From NCBI GenBank assembly GCA_903919625.1, contig CAIXIZ010000156.1, positions 1-12,629 on the forward strand: a stretch of 12,629 nucleotides of DNA. Direction: 5' to 3'. Each line of letters starts with the position of its first letter. Within the stretch, counting starts at the first letter, position 1. The position numbers and the translations under genes were made by a program. A model generated the notes under the pieces. That model was not told the origin of the DNA, did not search any database, and saw only the letters and a program-made list of their open reading frames with translations. The stretch is from an uncultured Verrucomicrobiota bacterium (GTDB lineage Bacteria > Verrucomicrobiota > Verrucomicrobiia > Opitutales > Opitutaceae). Positions 1 through 7,454 of the stretch are shown piece by piece.

Positions 1-2600
1 ATCTGGATGGTTCCGCCGTTGAGCACCGCCGCACCGCTCACATTCAGGCTGGTGAGGGTCGTCGTCCCGCCGATGGCGCCGCCGAATGTCGATGTCGCCG
101 CACTCAGGGTCAGGGCCTGCGCCCCGTTCACGGTGCCGCCCAAGGTCACCGCGCTGCCGGTCAGCGTCGAGTCAGCACCGAGCGTCGTCGCCCCGCTGTA
201 GGACTGCGCGCCGGTGGTTGTCACCGCGCCGCCATTCAGCGCAGTACTGCCGGTCACGGTCAGGCCCGACAATGTATTCGTCACGCCCACCGCACCACCG
301 AAAGTGGCCGTCGTTGCACTCACCGTCAGGGCCTGCGCCCCGTCCACCGTGCCGCCAAAATTCACCGTGCCGCCGGTCAGGGTGATGTCTGCGCCAAGAC
401 TGGTCGTGCCGGCGAAATTCTGCGCACCGACTGTTTTGACCGAACCGCCGCCTAACACAGTGCTGCCAGTCACGGTGACGGCAGACAAAGTCGTGCTTCC
501 CCCCACCACACCGGCAAACGTCGTCGTCAACGCACTCACGGTCAGGGCATGAGCCCCGTCCAAGGTGCTGGCAAAGGTCACATTTGTCCCGGAGGTCAGG
601 GTGTTGTCTACGCCGAGAGTGACCGACCCGCCATAAAGCTGGCGATTAGTCGTGATGACGGAGCCGCCATTCAACGCGGAACTGCCGCTGACCGTCAGGC
701 GGGTAAGCGTCGTCGTGCTGCCCACCGCGCCGCCGAAGGTTGTCGTCCCCGCACTGATCGTCAGGGTTTGTGCGCCGTTCACGGTGCTGCCCAGACTCAC
801 GGTTGTCGCGGCCAGCGTGCTGTCCGCCCCCAAGGTCACCGCATTGCTGTAAGTTTGCGCGCCAGACGTCGTGAAGCTGCCCGCGAGCGTCGTGCCGCCC
901 GCGCCCGTGCTCGAAAAATTGGCCACATTCGCGAAGACTCCGGGAACCGTGATCGCGCCGGCCACGGCCAGGGCCAGGTCATGGCTCTGGGCATCCCACG
1001 AGGCCGGCAACGTCAGGCTGCCCGCCGTGATCGCCACATTCGCCCCCTCCGTCACATTGCCGGTGTAGGTCTGTGCTCCGGTTGTCCTGACGGAGCTGCC
1101 GTTCAAAGCCGACGTGCCGCTTACGTTCAGACTGGCCAGGGTTGTCGTCCCGCCCACCGCGCCACCGAAAGTCGCCGTGGTCGCGCTCACGGTCAGGGCC
1201 AGAGTCCCGTTGACCGTGCTGCCAAAGTTTACCGCGCTGCCGGTCAGGGTCGTGGCCGCACCGAGCGTCGTCGCCCCGCTGTAAGTTTGCGCACCCGTCG
1301 TCTGGACGGTGCCGCCGTTCAAACGGGAAGCACCGGTGACGTTCAGGCTCGTGAGCGTTGTCGTCCCGCCGACCGCGCCGCCGAGGGTCGTCGTCGTCGC
1401 GCTCACCGTCAGGGCCTGCGCCCCGTTCACGGTGCTGCCCAGGCTCACGGTTGTCGCGGCCAGCGTGCTGTCCGCCCCCAGGGTCACCGCATTGCTGTAA
1501 GTTTGCGCGCCAGACGTCGTGAAGCTGCCCGCGATTACCGTGCCCCCTGCGCCGGTGCTCGAAAAATTAACCACATTCGCGAAGACTCCGGGAACCGTGA
1601 TCGCGCCGGTGACTGCAAGAGAAAGGTCATGATTCTGGGCATTCCACGCTCCGGGCAATGCCAGGCTGCCTGCCGTGATCGCCAGATTTGCACCTTCCGT
1701 CACGTTGCCGCCATAGGTCTGGGCCCCCGTCGTCTTGATCGTGCCGCCATTCAACGCCGCCGCACCGGTCACCTTCAGGCTGGTCAGGGTGGTCGTACCG
1801 CCCACCGCGCCAGCAATGGTCGTCGTCGTCGCACTCACCGTCAAGGCCTGCGCCCCATTGACCGTGCTGCCCAGGTTCACCGTCGTCGCGGACAGCGTCG
1901 AGGCCGCACCCAGCGTGACCGGCGTGCTATAGGTCTGCGCGCCGGTGGTGGTGAAGGTGCCCGCGAGCGTCGTGCCGCCTGCGCCCGTGCTCGAAAAATT
2001 GGCGACATTGACAAAGGGTCCGGGAACCGTGACCGCGCCAGCCACGGCCAGCGTGAGGTCGTGGCTTTGCGCATTCCACGAAGCCGGCAGCGTAAGGCTG
2101 GCCGCCGTGATGGCCACATTCGCACCTTCCGTCACATTGCCGGTGTAGGTCTGTGCCCCGGTCGTCCGGACGGTGCCGCCATTCAGGGCCGATGTGCCGC
2201 TCACGTTCAGGCTGGTCAGAGTGGTCGTGCCGCCCACGGCGCCGCCAAACGTCGCCGTGGTTGCGCTCACCGTCAGCGCCTGGGCCCCGTTGACCGTGCT
2301 GCCCAGGCTCACCGTCGTGGCCGTCAAGGTCGTCGCGGCACCCAAGGTCACCGCCCCGGAATAGGTCTGGGCGCCCGTCGTTTTGACATTGCCGCCATTG
2401 AGGGCGGCGGTGCCGGCTGCGTTGGTCAGGCTCAGGCTGGTCAAGGTGGTCGTGCCGCCCACTGCGGCGCCAAAGGTCGCGGTCGTCGCGCTTACCGTCA
2501 GGGCCTGCGCGCCGTTAATGGTGCCGCCAAAGCTCGCGGTTGAGGCGGTGACGGTGGTCGCCGCACCGAGGGTGACGGCGCCGCTATAAGTCTGGGCGCC
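1..2600 (-). repeat. Tandem 72-codon repeats inside the TpsA gene
   Basis: The coding strand carries at least twelve copies of a unit with the core GAQTYSGAVTLGA, a central STVNGAQALTVSATT and an end like GGAVGGTTTLTSL. On the given strand the copies recur near 195, 414, 633, 847, 1062, 1280, 1496, 1711, 1926, 2142, 2359 and 2583, a spacing of 214-224 bases and mostly 216. A variant unit reading TEGAN.AITAGSL with a W-(N/D)-AQ-(S/N)-HDL segment occurs three times. Its landmark gctcgaaaaatt lies at 909, 1557 and 1989, which are offsets of exactly 648 and 432 bases (3 x 216 and 2 x 216). This shows in-frame unit duplication and recombination. Confidence 0.9.
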
Positions 2601-4367
2601 GGTGGTTTTGACCGAACCACCATTGAGGGCGGTGGTGCCGGCCGCATTGGTCAGGCTCACGCTGGTCAAGGCGGTGGTGCCGCCGACCGCGCCGCCAAAG
2701 GTCGACGTGGTCGCGGTCACGGTCAGGGCCTGCGCGCCATTGACGGTTCCGGTCAGGCTGACCGTGCCGGCAGCCAAAGTGATCGCCGCAGCAAGTGACA
2801 CCGTGCCATTCAAGGTCAGCCCGCCCGATCCGGTATTGGTAATGCCGGCGTTGAGGGTGATGGTGCCGCCGGCCGTGAGGGTGAGCGAATTGGTGGAGGT
2901 GTACACGATGGCGTTGCTGACGGTGATGGCCCCCGTGCCGGCACCGGTCGAGTTGGTGTCAATCGTGACGTTGGACAGCGTCAGCTGTTTGAGCAGAGTG
3001 GCATTGGCATCGCCCGCCCCCGTGCCGATGGAAATCGTGGAGGAGACGCTCGTACCGCCACTGAAAACGCCGGCCGTAAAAGTGCCGAAGGTGGGGTTGG
3101 CCGCGCCCGTGGCGATGGTGATATCGGTCGGATCCAGCAGCAGTGTGCCGGTCAGGCCCGCCGGCGCGCGCAGGTCAACCAGACCCGCATAGCCGAGCCG
3201 GCCTTTGCCGGAAACCTCTGCGTTGCCACCATTGCCGCCATTGGCGCCACCGCGGGAGGAAATGTTGCCGCCAAAAAAGGTGGCCTGATCAGACCAGACG
3301 ACCACTTTGCCGCCGTTGCCCGTGGCGATCGCATCGGCCGTGATCGTGGCACCGGCATTGACCGTGGTGCTTTGCGCGTTGGCCACGGCGGGATTGCCGC
3401 CCTGGGCATCGCCGCCCACGAGGACGGTGCCGCCGCCGGTCGCACCCGAGGCGTTCAACACCGCCGTATCCGCCAGGGTGATGTCACCGCCCAGAACCTT
3501 GATGCTGCCGCCCGCGCCGGTGGCGCTGGAGGCATTGAGCTGGCCGCCCACCACGGCCTGGCCGGTGCTGGCGTCAACCGCGATGCTTTTGCCCTGGAGC
3601 AGACCCGTCTGCTGGATGGCCACGGAATAAAGGTCACCGGCGCCGAGGGAGACCGCGCCGCTGCCGGCCGAAATCGCGCCCGTGTTGGTCACGCCGACTG
3701 AAGGTTTGGTCGCGGAACCCGCATTGACAAAGATCTGCTGGCCGGTCTCACCGAGCAGCACATCGTCGCCCGCGAGCAGGGCGACCGTGCCGCCCGTTGA
3801 CATGATGGTGCCGTAGTTGGCGACCGTCCGGCCGACCAAGGCGGTGATCCCGGCGGACTGAATGCGGCCGGCATTGGAGACTCCGCCCGTGAGGTTGGAA
3901 AAACGGTTGGTATTGGAGAGGAAGTCCTGGGTGGCAATCGTGCCGGCGGCGGCATAAAGCCCGCCGACATCAAAAACGGAGTTTTGGCCGAAATAAATGC
4001 CCGCGGGATTGACCAGATACACGATGCCATTGGCCCGCAGCGTGCCGAGGAGCTGCGACGGATTGTTCGACAGCACCTGGTTGAGAACCCGCGAAGCCGC
4101 CGTTGGCTGCACAAAGGTCACGGTCTCGTTGCTGAGGATGTTAAAACTGCTGTAGTTGATGATGCTGTTGTTTCCGGCCGTGATGGTCGTAAAATTGCCG
4201 TTTTGGGCGATGCTGGCGGAACCGGCCACGACCTGCCCGCCGACGGGAGCGGCCAGCCCCACCACGGGGCATTGCATGACGACAAAACTCACCGCCAGAT
4301 ACCAGCCGAGCGCGAAGCGCCAGAAAGGGACATGGGGTTCACGGGAAGAGGAAGGACGACGGGACAT
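1..4367 (-). CDS. TpsA-type exoprotein, filamentous-haemagglutinin N-terminal domain plus repeats (3' end outside window)
   Basis: The reading frame is open from ATG at 4367 to the window edge, 1455 codons without a stop, so the C-terminus is missing. Residues 1-40 form a long signal peptide: a basic start, a hydrophobic run around WYLAVSFVV, and probable cleavage near GLAA-PVG. Residues about 42-330 match the TPS secretion domain, with INYSSFNI, LLGTLRANG and N120-P-A-G (family NPNG/NPAG motif) followed by IYFG. A LLLDPTDITI segment near residue 410 is common in large TpsA proteins. From about residue 525 to the edge lie Ala/Thr/Gly-rich 72-residue repeats, expected to build a long beta-helix. 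The gene starts 29 bp after the TpsB stop on the same strand. No SD is visible; the leader is pyrimidine-rich (CTTTCTC before ATG). Whether it is an adhesin, a haemagglutinin or another surface protein cannot be told from this part. The family call is firm, the exact role unknown. Confidence 0.87.
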   Translation of the reverse strand, partial: MSRRPSSSREPHVPFWRFALGWYLAVSFVVMQCPVVGLAAPVGGQVVAGSASIAQNGNFTTITAGNNSIINYSSFNILSNETVTFVQPTAASRVLNQVLSNNPSQLLGTLRANGIVYLVNPAGIYFGQNSVFDVGGLYAAAGTIATQDFLSNTNRFSNLTGGVSNAGRIQSAGITALVGRTVANYGTIMSTGGTVALLAGDDVLLGETGQQIFVNAGSATKPSVGVTNTGAISAGSGAVSLGAGDLYSVAIQQTGLLQGKSIAVDASTGQAVVGGQLNASSATGAGGSIKVLGGDITLADTAVLNASGATGGGTVLVGGDAQGGNPAVANAQSTTVNAGATITADAIATGNGGKVVVWSDQATFFGGNISSRGGANGGNGGNAEVSGKGRLGYAGLVDLRAPAGLTGTLLLDPTDITIATGAANPTFGTFTAGVFSGGTSVSSTISIGTGAGDANATLLKQLTLSNVTIDTNSTGAGTGAITVSNAIVYTSTNSLTLTAGGTITLNAGITNTGSGGLTLNGTVSLAAAITLAAGTVSLTGTVNGAQALTVTATTSTFGGAVGGTTALTSVSLTNAAGTTALNGGSVKTTGAQTYSGAVTLGAATTVTASTASFGGTINGAQALTVSATTATFGAAVGGTTTLTSLSLTNAAGTAALNGGNVKTTGAQTYSGAVTLGAATTLTATTVSLGSTVNGAQALTVSATTATFGGAVGGTTTLTSLNVSGTSALNGGTVRTTGAQTYTGNVTEGANVAITAASLTLPASWNAQSHDLTLAVAGAVTVPGPFVNVANFSSTGAGGTTLAGTFTTTGAQTYSTPVTLGAASTLSATTVNLGSTVNGAQALTVSATTTTIAGAVGGTTTLTSLKVTGAAALNGGTIKTTGAQTYGGNVTEGANLAITAGSLALPGAWNAQNHDLSLAVTGAITVPGVFANVVNFSSTGAGGTVIAGSFTTSGAQTYSNAVTLGADSTLAATTVSLGSTVNGAQALTVSATTTTLGGAVGGTTTLTSLNVTGASRLNGGTVQTTGAQTYSGATTLGAATTLTGSAVNFGSTVNGTLALTVSATTATFGGAVGGTTTLASLNVSGTSALNGSSVRTTGAQTYTGNVTEGANVAITAGSLTLPASWDAQSHDLALAVAGAITVPGVFANVANFSSTGAGGTTLAGSFTTSGAQTYSNAVTLGADSTLAATTVSLGSTVNGAQTLTISAGTTTFGGAVGSTTTLTRLTVSGSSALNGGSVITTNRQLYGGSVTLGVDNTLTSGTNVTFASTLDGAHALTVSALTTTFAGVVGGSTTLSAVTVTGSTVLGGGSVKTVGAQNFAGTTSLGADITLTGGTVNFGGTVDGAQALTVSATTATFGGAVGVTNTLSGLTVTGSTALNGGAVTTTGAQSYSGATTLGADSTLTGSAVTLGGTVNGAQALTLSAATSTFGGAIGGTTTLTSLNVSGAAVLNGGTIQ

Positions 4368-4396
4368 GAGAAAGAAAAGGTTGAGGGTGGGTAGGT

Positions 4397-6421
4397 TCAC
4401 CAAACAAAGGTGGCCATGAGGTGGGCCTGGGTGTCGCCAGCGTGGACATCATTGGCTCCGGGAGAATAGACGCCCGCAGTAGTGACCCCGGTTTTGACCG
4501 GCGACATGGCCTCGCCGTAGTCAAAGCGAAGATTGAGATTGTTCAACAGCTGGAGCTCGATTCCCACGCCCACGCTCGTCAGCTGATGGCCCGCTTCCGT
4601 CGAGGTGGGTGCGTTGACCACCGTATAACCGGCATCGAAAAACGTCCGCAGGATCAGATCCCAGTCCGGCCGGCCGTAAGGGCGGGGCGGACGATAGTTA
4701 AACGCCCCGCCAAGGAAGAGCGGCTCCGCCCCGGGTTCCGGCGGCGGCAGTTCGGAGGCCGGCCGCAGCCCCCGCGGCACATGGTAACGGTATTCCAAGT
4801 TGAACTGATAGATGTCGTCGCCCGAAACCACCGCCTCGGGATAGCCGCGCACGCTGAAAAAGCCGCCCATCGCCTGCTCTTGCTGCGGAATCAGCCGCTG
4901 ATGGCCGAGGGCGCTCTGGCTGCGGAAAGCAATCGAAACCTCATGCGCCAGCTTGGCCCGCTCCCAGGGAAGATCGGATGAGACCCCATACAGAAATGGC
5001 TCAAGATAGGTCGAAGCCGAAAAGTCGGCCCGAAACAGCTGGTAATGGGCTTCGGTATTCAGGCGGCCCAGCCGGAGCAGATCGTCCGCGGAGACATTGT
5101 TCAGGTTGGTCTCCCAGCCGATATCGGCCGACACCTTGTTCGCCTCGGTTTCGCGGCTCGCGCGCACTGTCACGTGGGGCGTCAGCAGGTCGACCGTACC
5201 CACCCGGTTGAGCGCCAGATCGGTGACCGTGATGTGCTGGGCGGCCGCCCCGACCACGAAATCGATGGCAAATCCTTGGATCGCAAACGGGCTGGCCGTC
5301 AGGTCCAAACCGGTGGTCCAGGATGAACCCGTGAACTGGCCGGGCGCACTGCCGGCCAGGGCGGGGGTGGTGGCGTTAAAATCACCCCACGAGCCGTAGA
5401 CCTTGGCCCGCAGCCGGTCCGGAAAGAGCAGGGGGTAGTCATAGGAGCCAAAAATCGCGCTGGTGGTTTTGAAATCGGAGGAGCCGATGTAATCCAGGGA
5501 CGCGATGTCGTCATGGTTGGTCACCTGGCTGTCGCTCGCGCCAATGCGTTCCCGAAACCGGCCGGTGGTCTCCGTGCCGGTGTTAGACAGCTGGACGTAC
5601 GCAGTCCAGGGTTTGCTTTCGTTCACCAGATAGTCGACCGTCACCATGCCCGGGTCATACACCGTCTGCCCCGTGGCGTCCGGTTTGGTGGCAGGGGAGA
5701 TCGAGGCCTCGACGGTGCGGCCGGGCTGGCGGTTCAAACGGCGCAGGTAATCCTGGAGTTCGGTCTTGTTGAGCAGAGCGGGATTGCCATCGGTGGCCAC
5801 GGTCAGCGGCGAGCCTTTGAGGATGCGCGCATGGAGCGGGTTGTTCACCGCCGCGTCCGCCGGCAGGCGGTCGCCTTTGGCCACGGTGCGCACCTGGGAA
5901 ATCTCACTGGCCCAGATGACGAGGTTCAGGGTGCGATTGCCGGACGGACGGAGGTCCGCGCGCGACTGCGGGTCGATGTCGTTCTGGCTGACCAGCACGA
6001 CCACCCCGGCGACCCCCAGCTGATTGAGCCGGGCGACCACGGCTTTCGACACCTCGCGAATGGCCGCCTCGCTGAATTTGCTGCCCTCGGGCAGATTGCT
6101 GCCCACCGCGACCTCAAAATCCATCATGTGCGCCATGTTTTCGTCCCGCATCCATTTGAGCGAAGGATCCTGCTGGCGCATCCAGTCGAGCCAGGGATCG
6201 GTGGTGAACAGCTGGCCGTCCCGGCTTTTGAGATGGAGCAGGACCGAATCAAGCTTGGCCAAAGCGGGCAGCCGCGAGTTGGATTGCGCGTAGGCGAGCT
6301 TGAGATGCTCCACCGGATACTGCCGCTCGGCCGTCGCCGCCGGGGTGTCCCCGGCCGCCACCAACCCCGTCATGGGGGCACACGCTGCGATCGCAATTAA
6401 CGCGAGGAACTTGAACGTCAT
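4397..6421 (-). CDS. TpsB-type outer-membrane transporter (ShlB/FhaC/HecB family)
   Basis: This encodes a 674-residue outer-membrane protein of the Omp85/two-partner secretion family, which would recognise the TPS domain of the neighbouring exoprotein and pass it through its barrel. A signal peptide is clear (MTFKFLALIAIAACAP, cleavage near GLVAAG). A POTRA-like region follows, ending in YLRRLNRQPGRTVEASISPA, then a VDYLVNESKPW...LSNTGTETTGRFRERIG stretch typical of the POTRA-barrel junction. The barrel loop motif VRGY is at residues 524-527, and the last strand ends in an aromatic residue (ATFVW). The region before the barrel is longer than in the classic roughly 550-residue FhaC. I chose ATG 6421 because it opens directly on the signal peptide; the open frame runs further up to 6625 but that part has no protein-like character. 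There is no SD; the leader is pyrimidine-rich. It is the first gene of the tpsB-tpsA pair. Confidence 0.9.
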   Translation of the reverse strand: MTFKFLALIAIAACAPMTGLVAAGDTPAATAERQYPVEHLKLAYAQSNSRLPALAKLDSVLLHLKSRDGQLFTTDPWLDWMRQQDPSLKWMRDENMAHMMDFEVAVGSNLPEGSKFSEAAIREVSKAVVARLNQLGVAGVVVLVSQNDIDPQSRADLRPSGNRTLNLVIWASEISQVRTVAKGDRLPADAAVNNPLHARILKGSPLTVATDGNPALLNKTELQDYLRRLNRQPGRTVEASISPATKPDATGQTVYDPGMVTVDYLVNESKPWTAYVQLSNTGTETTGRFRERIGASDSQVTNHDDIASLDYIGSSDFKTTSAIFGSYDYPLLFPDRLRAKVYGSWGDFNATTPALAGSAPGQFTGSSWTTGLDLTASPFAIQGFAIDFVVGAAAQHITVTDLALNRVGTVDLLTPHVTVRASRETEANKVSADIGWETNLNNVSADDLLRLGRLNTEAHYQLFRADFSASTYLEPFLYGVSSDLPWERAKLAHEVSIAFRSQSALGHQRLIPQQEQAMGGFFSVRGYPEAVVSGDDIYQFNLEYRYHVPRGLRPASELPPPEPGAEPLFLGGAFNYRPPRPYGRPDWDLILRTFFDAGYTVVNAPTSTEAGHQLTSVGVGIELQLLNNLNLRFDYGEAMSPVKTGVTTAGVYSPGANDVHAGDTQAHLMATFVW

Positions 6422-6648
6422 ATAAGAAAGTGGGAAAGGGAGGGACGAGGGTAAAATGGTTGGTAACTGAAGAGTGGAAGCAGAGGAGCCAGGGTGAACT
6501 GCACGGGGAGCCGATGACGTCAACCGCTGCAATTTGGTTCCGCAAGCATTTTCTTCCATGGTTCTTTGTCGGATAAACCCCCACGTCGGTTTTGGCAAAT
6601 GCCTCCCGCCGATTGAGCAAGGCACCGGCCCGGCCCAGGCGACCCCAA
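6422..6648. other. Intergenic region upstream of the TpsB gene
   Basis: This 227-base stretch should hold the minus-strand promoter of the tpsB-tpsA pair. On the minus strand TTGCCA followed after 17 bases by TATCCG, and TTGACG near 6520, are weak promoter-like words, neither convincing. I see no gene here. The stretch from about 6600 to 6648 is the original sequence downstream of the tRNA-Gly before the island inserted. Confidence 0.35.
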
Positions 6649-6677
6649 ATTGGTGCGGTCGCCGGGAATCGAACCCG
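6649..6677 (-). repeat. Island att site, duplicated 3' end of tRNA-Gly
   Basis: These 29 bases are identical to 12239-12267 and correspond to part of the T-arm, the 3' acceptor strand, the discriminator and CCA of tRNA-Gly, plus two bases beyond. Identity stops at 6678 (a against g at 12268) and before 6649 (a at 6648 against c at 12238). No tRNA 5' half adjoins it, so it is a remnant and not a gene. Confidence 0.88.
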
Positions 6678-6921
6678 AAACGAAAAATCAGCGTAAAAGC
6701 GCAAAATGATGCAAACTGCTGCTTGTCGATGAAGTGCGAGACGGAGATTTATCGTCACTGAAATGCGATAATTCAGGAAAGTGCAGCTCAGGACAATTTT
6801 CGCGTCAAGAAACGTCAAGAAAATGGGCCATGGAAATGGTGCTTATTCGGCCCCTCCCCCACCCCGCAATAGCCCCCCGTTTCGTGTTACATACCCTAGA
6901 GTAGGACGTCGTCCTCTCATC
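6678..6921. other. Left inner end of the island, AT-rich, no gene seen
   Basis: The first half (6678-6823) is AT-rich against the high-GC surroundings and holds two tandem copies of cgtcaagaaa (6803-6812, 6813-6822), a word that recurs near the other island end. An imperfect inverted repeat, gcgataatt at 6765-6773 and aattttcgc at 6795-6803, lies beside them. A short inverted repeat aggac-gtc-gtcct sits at 6903-6915 and could be an operator for the downstream operon. The promoter of that operon should lie in 6840-6921, but no clear -35/-10 pair can be assigned. Confidence 0.5.
6803..6823 (+). repeat. Tandem cgtcaagaaa words, possible recombinase arm sites
   Basis: Two adjacent copies of cgtcaagaaa lie about 125 bases inside the left att site. 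A third copy, extended to cgtcaagaaaa, is at 12208-12218, about 20 bases inside the right att site and in the same orientation. Arm-type sites of tyrosine recombinases are short repeats near both ends of an element, so this placement suggests such sites. The word also contains TTGACG on the minus strand, so a promoter role is an alternative. Confidence 0.45.
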
Positions 6922-6972
6922 CGCCCTGGCCTGCCGACCGCAGCCGGGGCGTTTCATTTGCAGCGGTCGGCA
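6922..6972 (+). promoter_or_regulatory. Predicted H-type RNA pseudoknot in the leader of the island operon
   Basis: Stem 1 pairs 6922-6930 (cgccctggc) with 6943-6951 (gccggggcg): nine pairs, one of them G-U. The loop of stem 1 contains 6932-6941 (tgccgaccgc), which pairs perfectly with 6963-6972 (gcggtcggca), ten pairs. The order stem1-5', stem2-5', stem1-3', stem2-3' is that of an H-type pseudoknot, with linkers of 1, 1 and 11 bases. Stem 1 followed by TTTCATTT also resembles a terminator. The SD AAAGGA (6975-6980) starts three bases after stem 2 and the ATG is at 6987, so folding could affect ribosome access to the first gene of the operon. Confidence 0.6.
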
Positions 6973-6986
6973 CGAAAGGACCTGTC

Positions 6987-7454
6987 ATGCACACGATTGA
7001 ACTTACCTACTCGAAGAAGCTGGGCCTGCCCAACTATTCGTCCCATTCCCACTCGGTCACGATCCGCACCGAGCTGGCCGACCTCTCCCAACTGGAGAAA
7101 ACCAACGCTGAGCTCTACGCCCGGCTCCAAGCCTCCGTCGACGCCCAGATCGTCAAAGCCGGCCACCTGCCCGGTGAAACGCGTCTGCCGCCCCCGGCCA
7201 ATCCCGCTCCCGCCACGTCTGCCCTGGCCGGTGACGAGTGGGCCTGCTCCCCGAAGCAGCGCGCTCTGATCGAGAAGATCGTCGCGGAAAACAACCTCGA
7301 TAAGGCGGCCGTCGAAAACCTCGCCCAGGAGCGCTTCAAGACGGGCGTGAAGACGCTGAACAAGCTCCAGGCCAGTTCGCTGATCGACGAGCTGATCGAG
7401 ACCCACCAGCGCCCGGCCAATCGCGGTCGGGCCTATGCCGGGAGGCGGTCATGA
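6987..7454 (+). CDS. Small hypothetical protein of a DNA-metabolism operon, possible ssDNA-handling role
   Basis: 155 residues; the ATG follows the SD AAAGGA by six bases. The first 50 residues (IELTYSKKLGLPNYSSHSHSVTIRTEL) predict beta strands with an NYxS motif that I associate with small phage and plasmid proteins of unknown or ssDNA-related role. A Pro/Ala linker follows (about 68-80). Residues about 85-140 (SPKQRALIEKIV ... LNKLQASSLIDELI) form a small helical domain of the type often found at the C-terminus of phage recombination and replication proteins. It is the first gene of a five-gene operon, and its stop overlaps the start of the nuclease gene (ATGA). Pairing with a RecB/Cas4-like nuclease fits a recombination accessory. 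The function is inferred and not established; the gene itself is secure. Confidence 0.8.
   Translation: MHTIELTYSKKLGLPNYSSHSHSVTIRTELADLSQLEKTNAELYARLQASVDAQIVKAGHLPGETRLPPPANPAPATSALAGDEWACSPKQRALIEKIVAENNLDKAAVENLAQERFKTGVKTLNKLQASSLIDELIETHQRPANRGRAYAGRRS

Noticed and set aside
549..2543. A 664-codon plus-strand open frame
   Set aside because: It is antisense to the TpsA repeats; the product is Arg/Ala/Gly-rich and repeats only because the gene on the other strand does. High-GC repeats leave such frames open by chance.
1..2600. CRISPR-like array
   Set aside because: The periodic sequence is a continuous coding frame with 216-base units that are similar throughout; there are no short constant repeats separated by unrelated spacers.
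5513..6400. A 295-codon plus-strand frame, and a similar one at 4421-4981
   Set aside because: Both are antisense to the TpsB gene, which has clear signal peptide, VRGY and barrel-end motifs. The antisense products show no domain.
6422..6625. Longer TpsB start at 6625
   Set aside because: The added 68 residues are not protein-like and would place the signal peptide inside the protein; ATG 6421 opens directly on it.
6649..6677. Second tRNA gene
   Set aside because: Only the T-arm/acceptor part is present and the sequence beyond 6677 cannot form the other arms; it is the att duplication.
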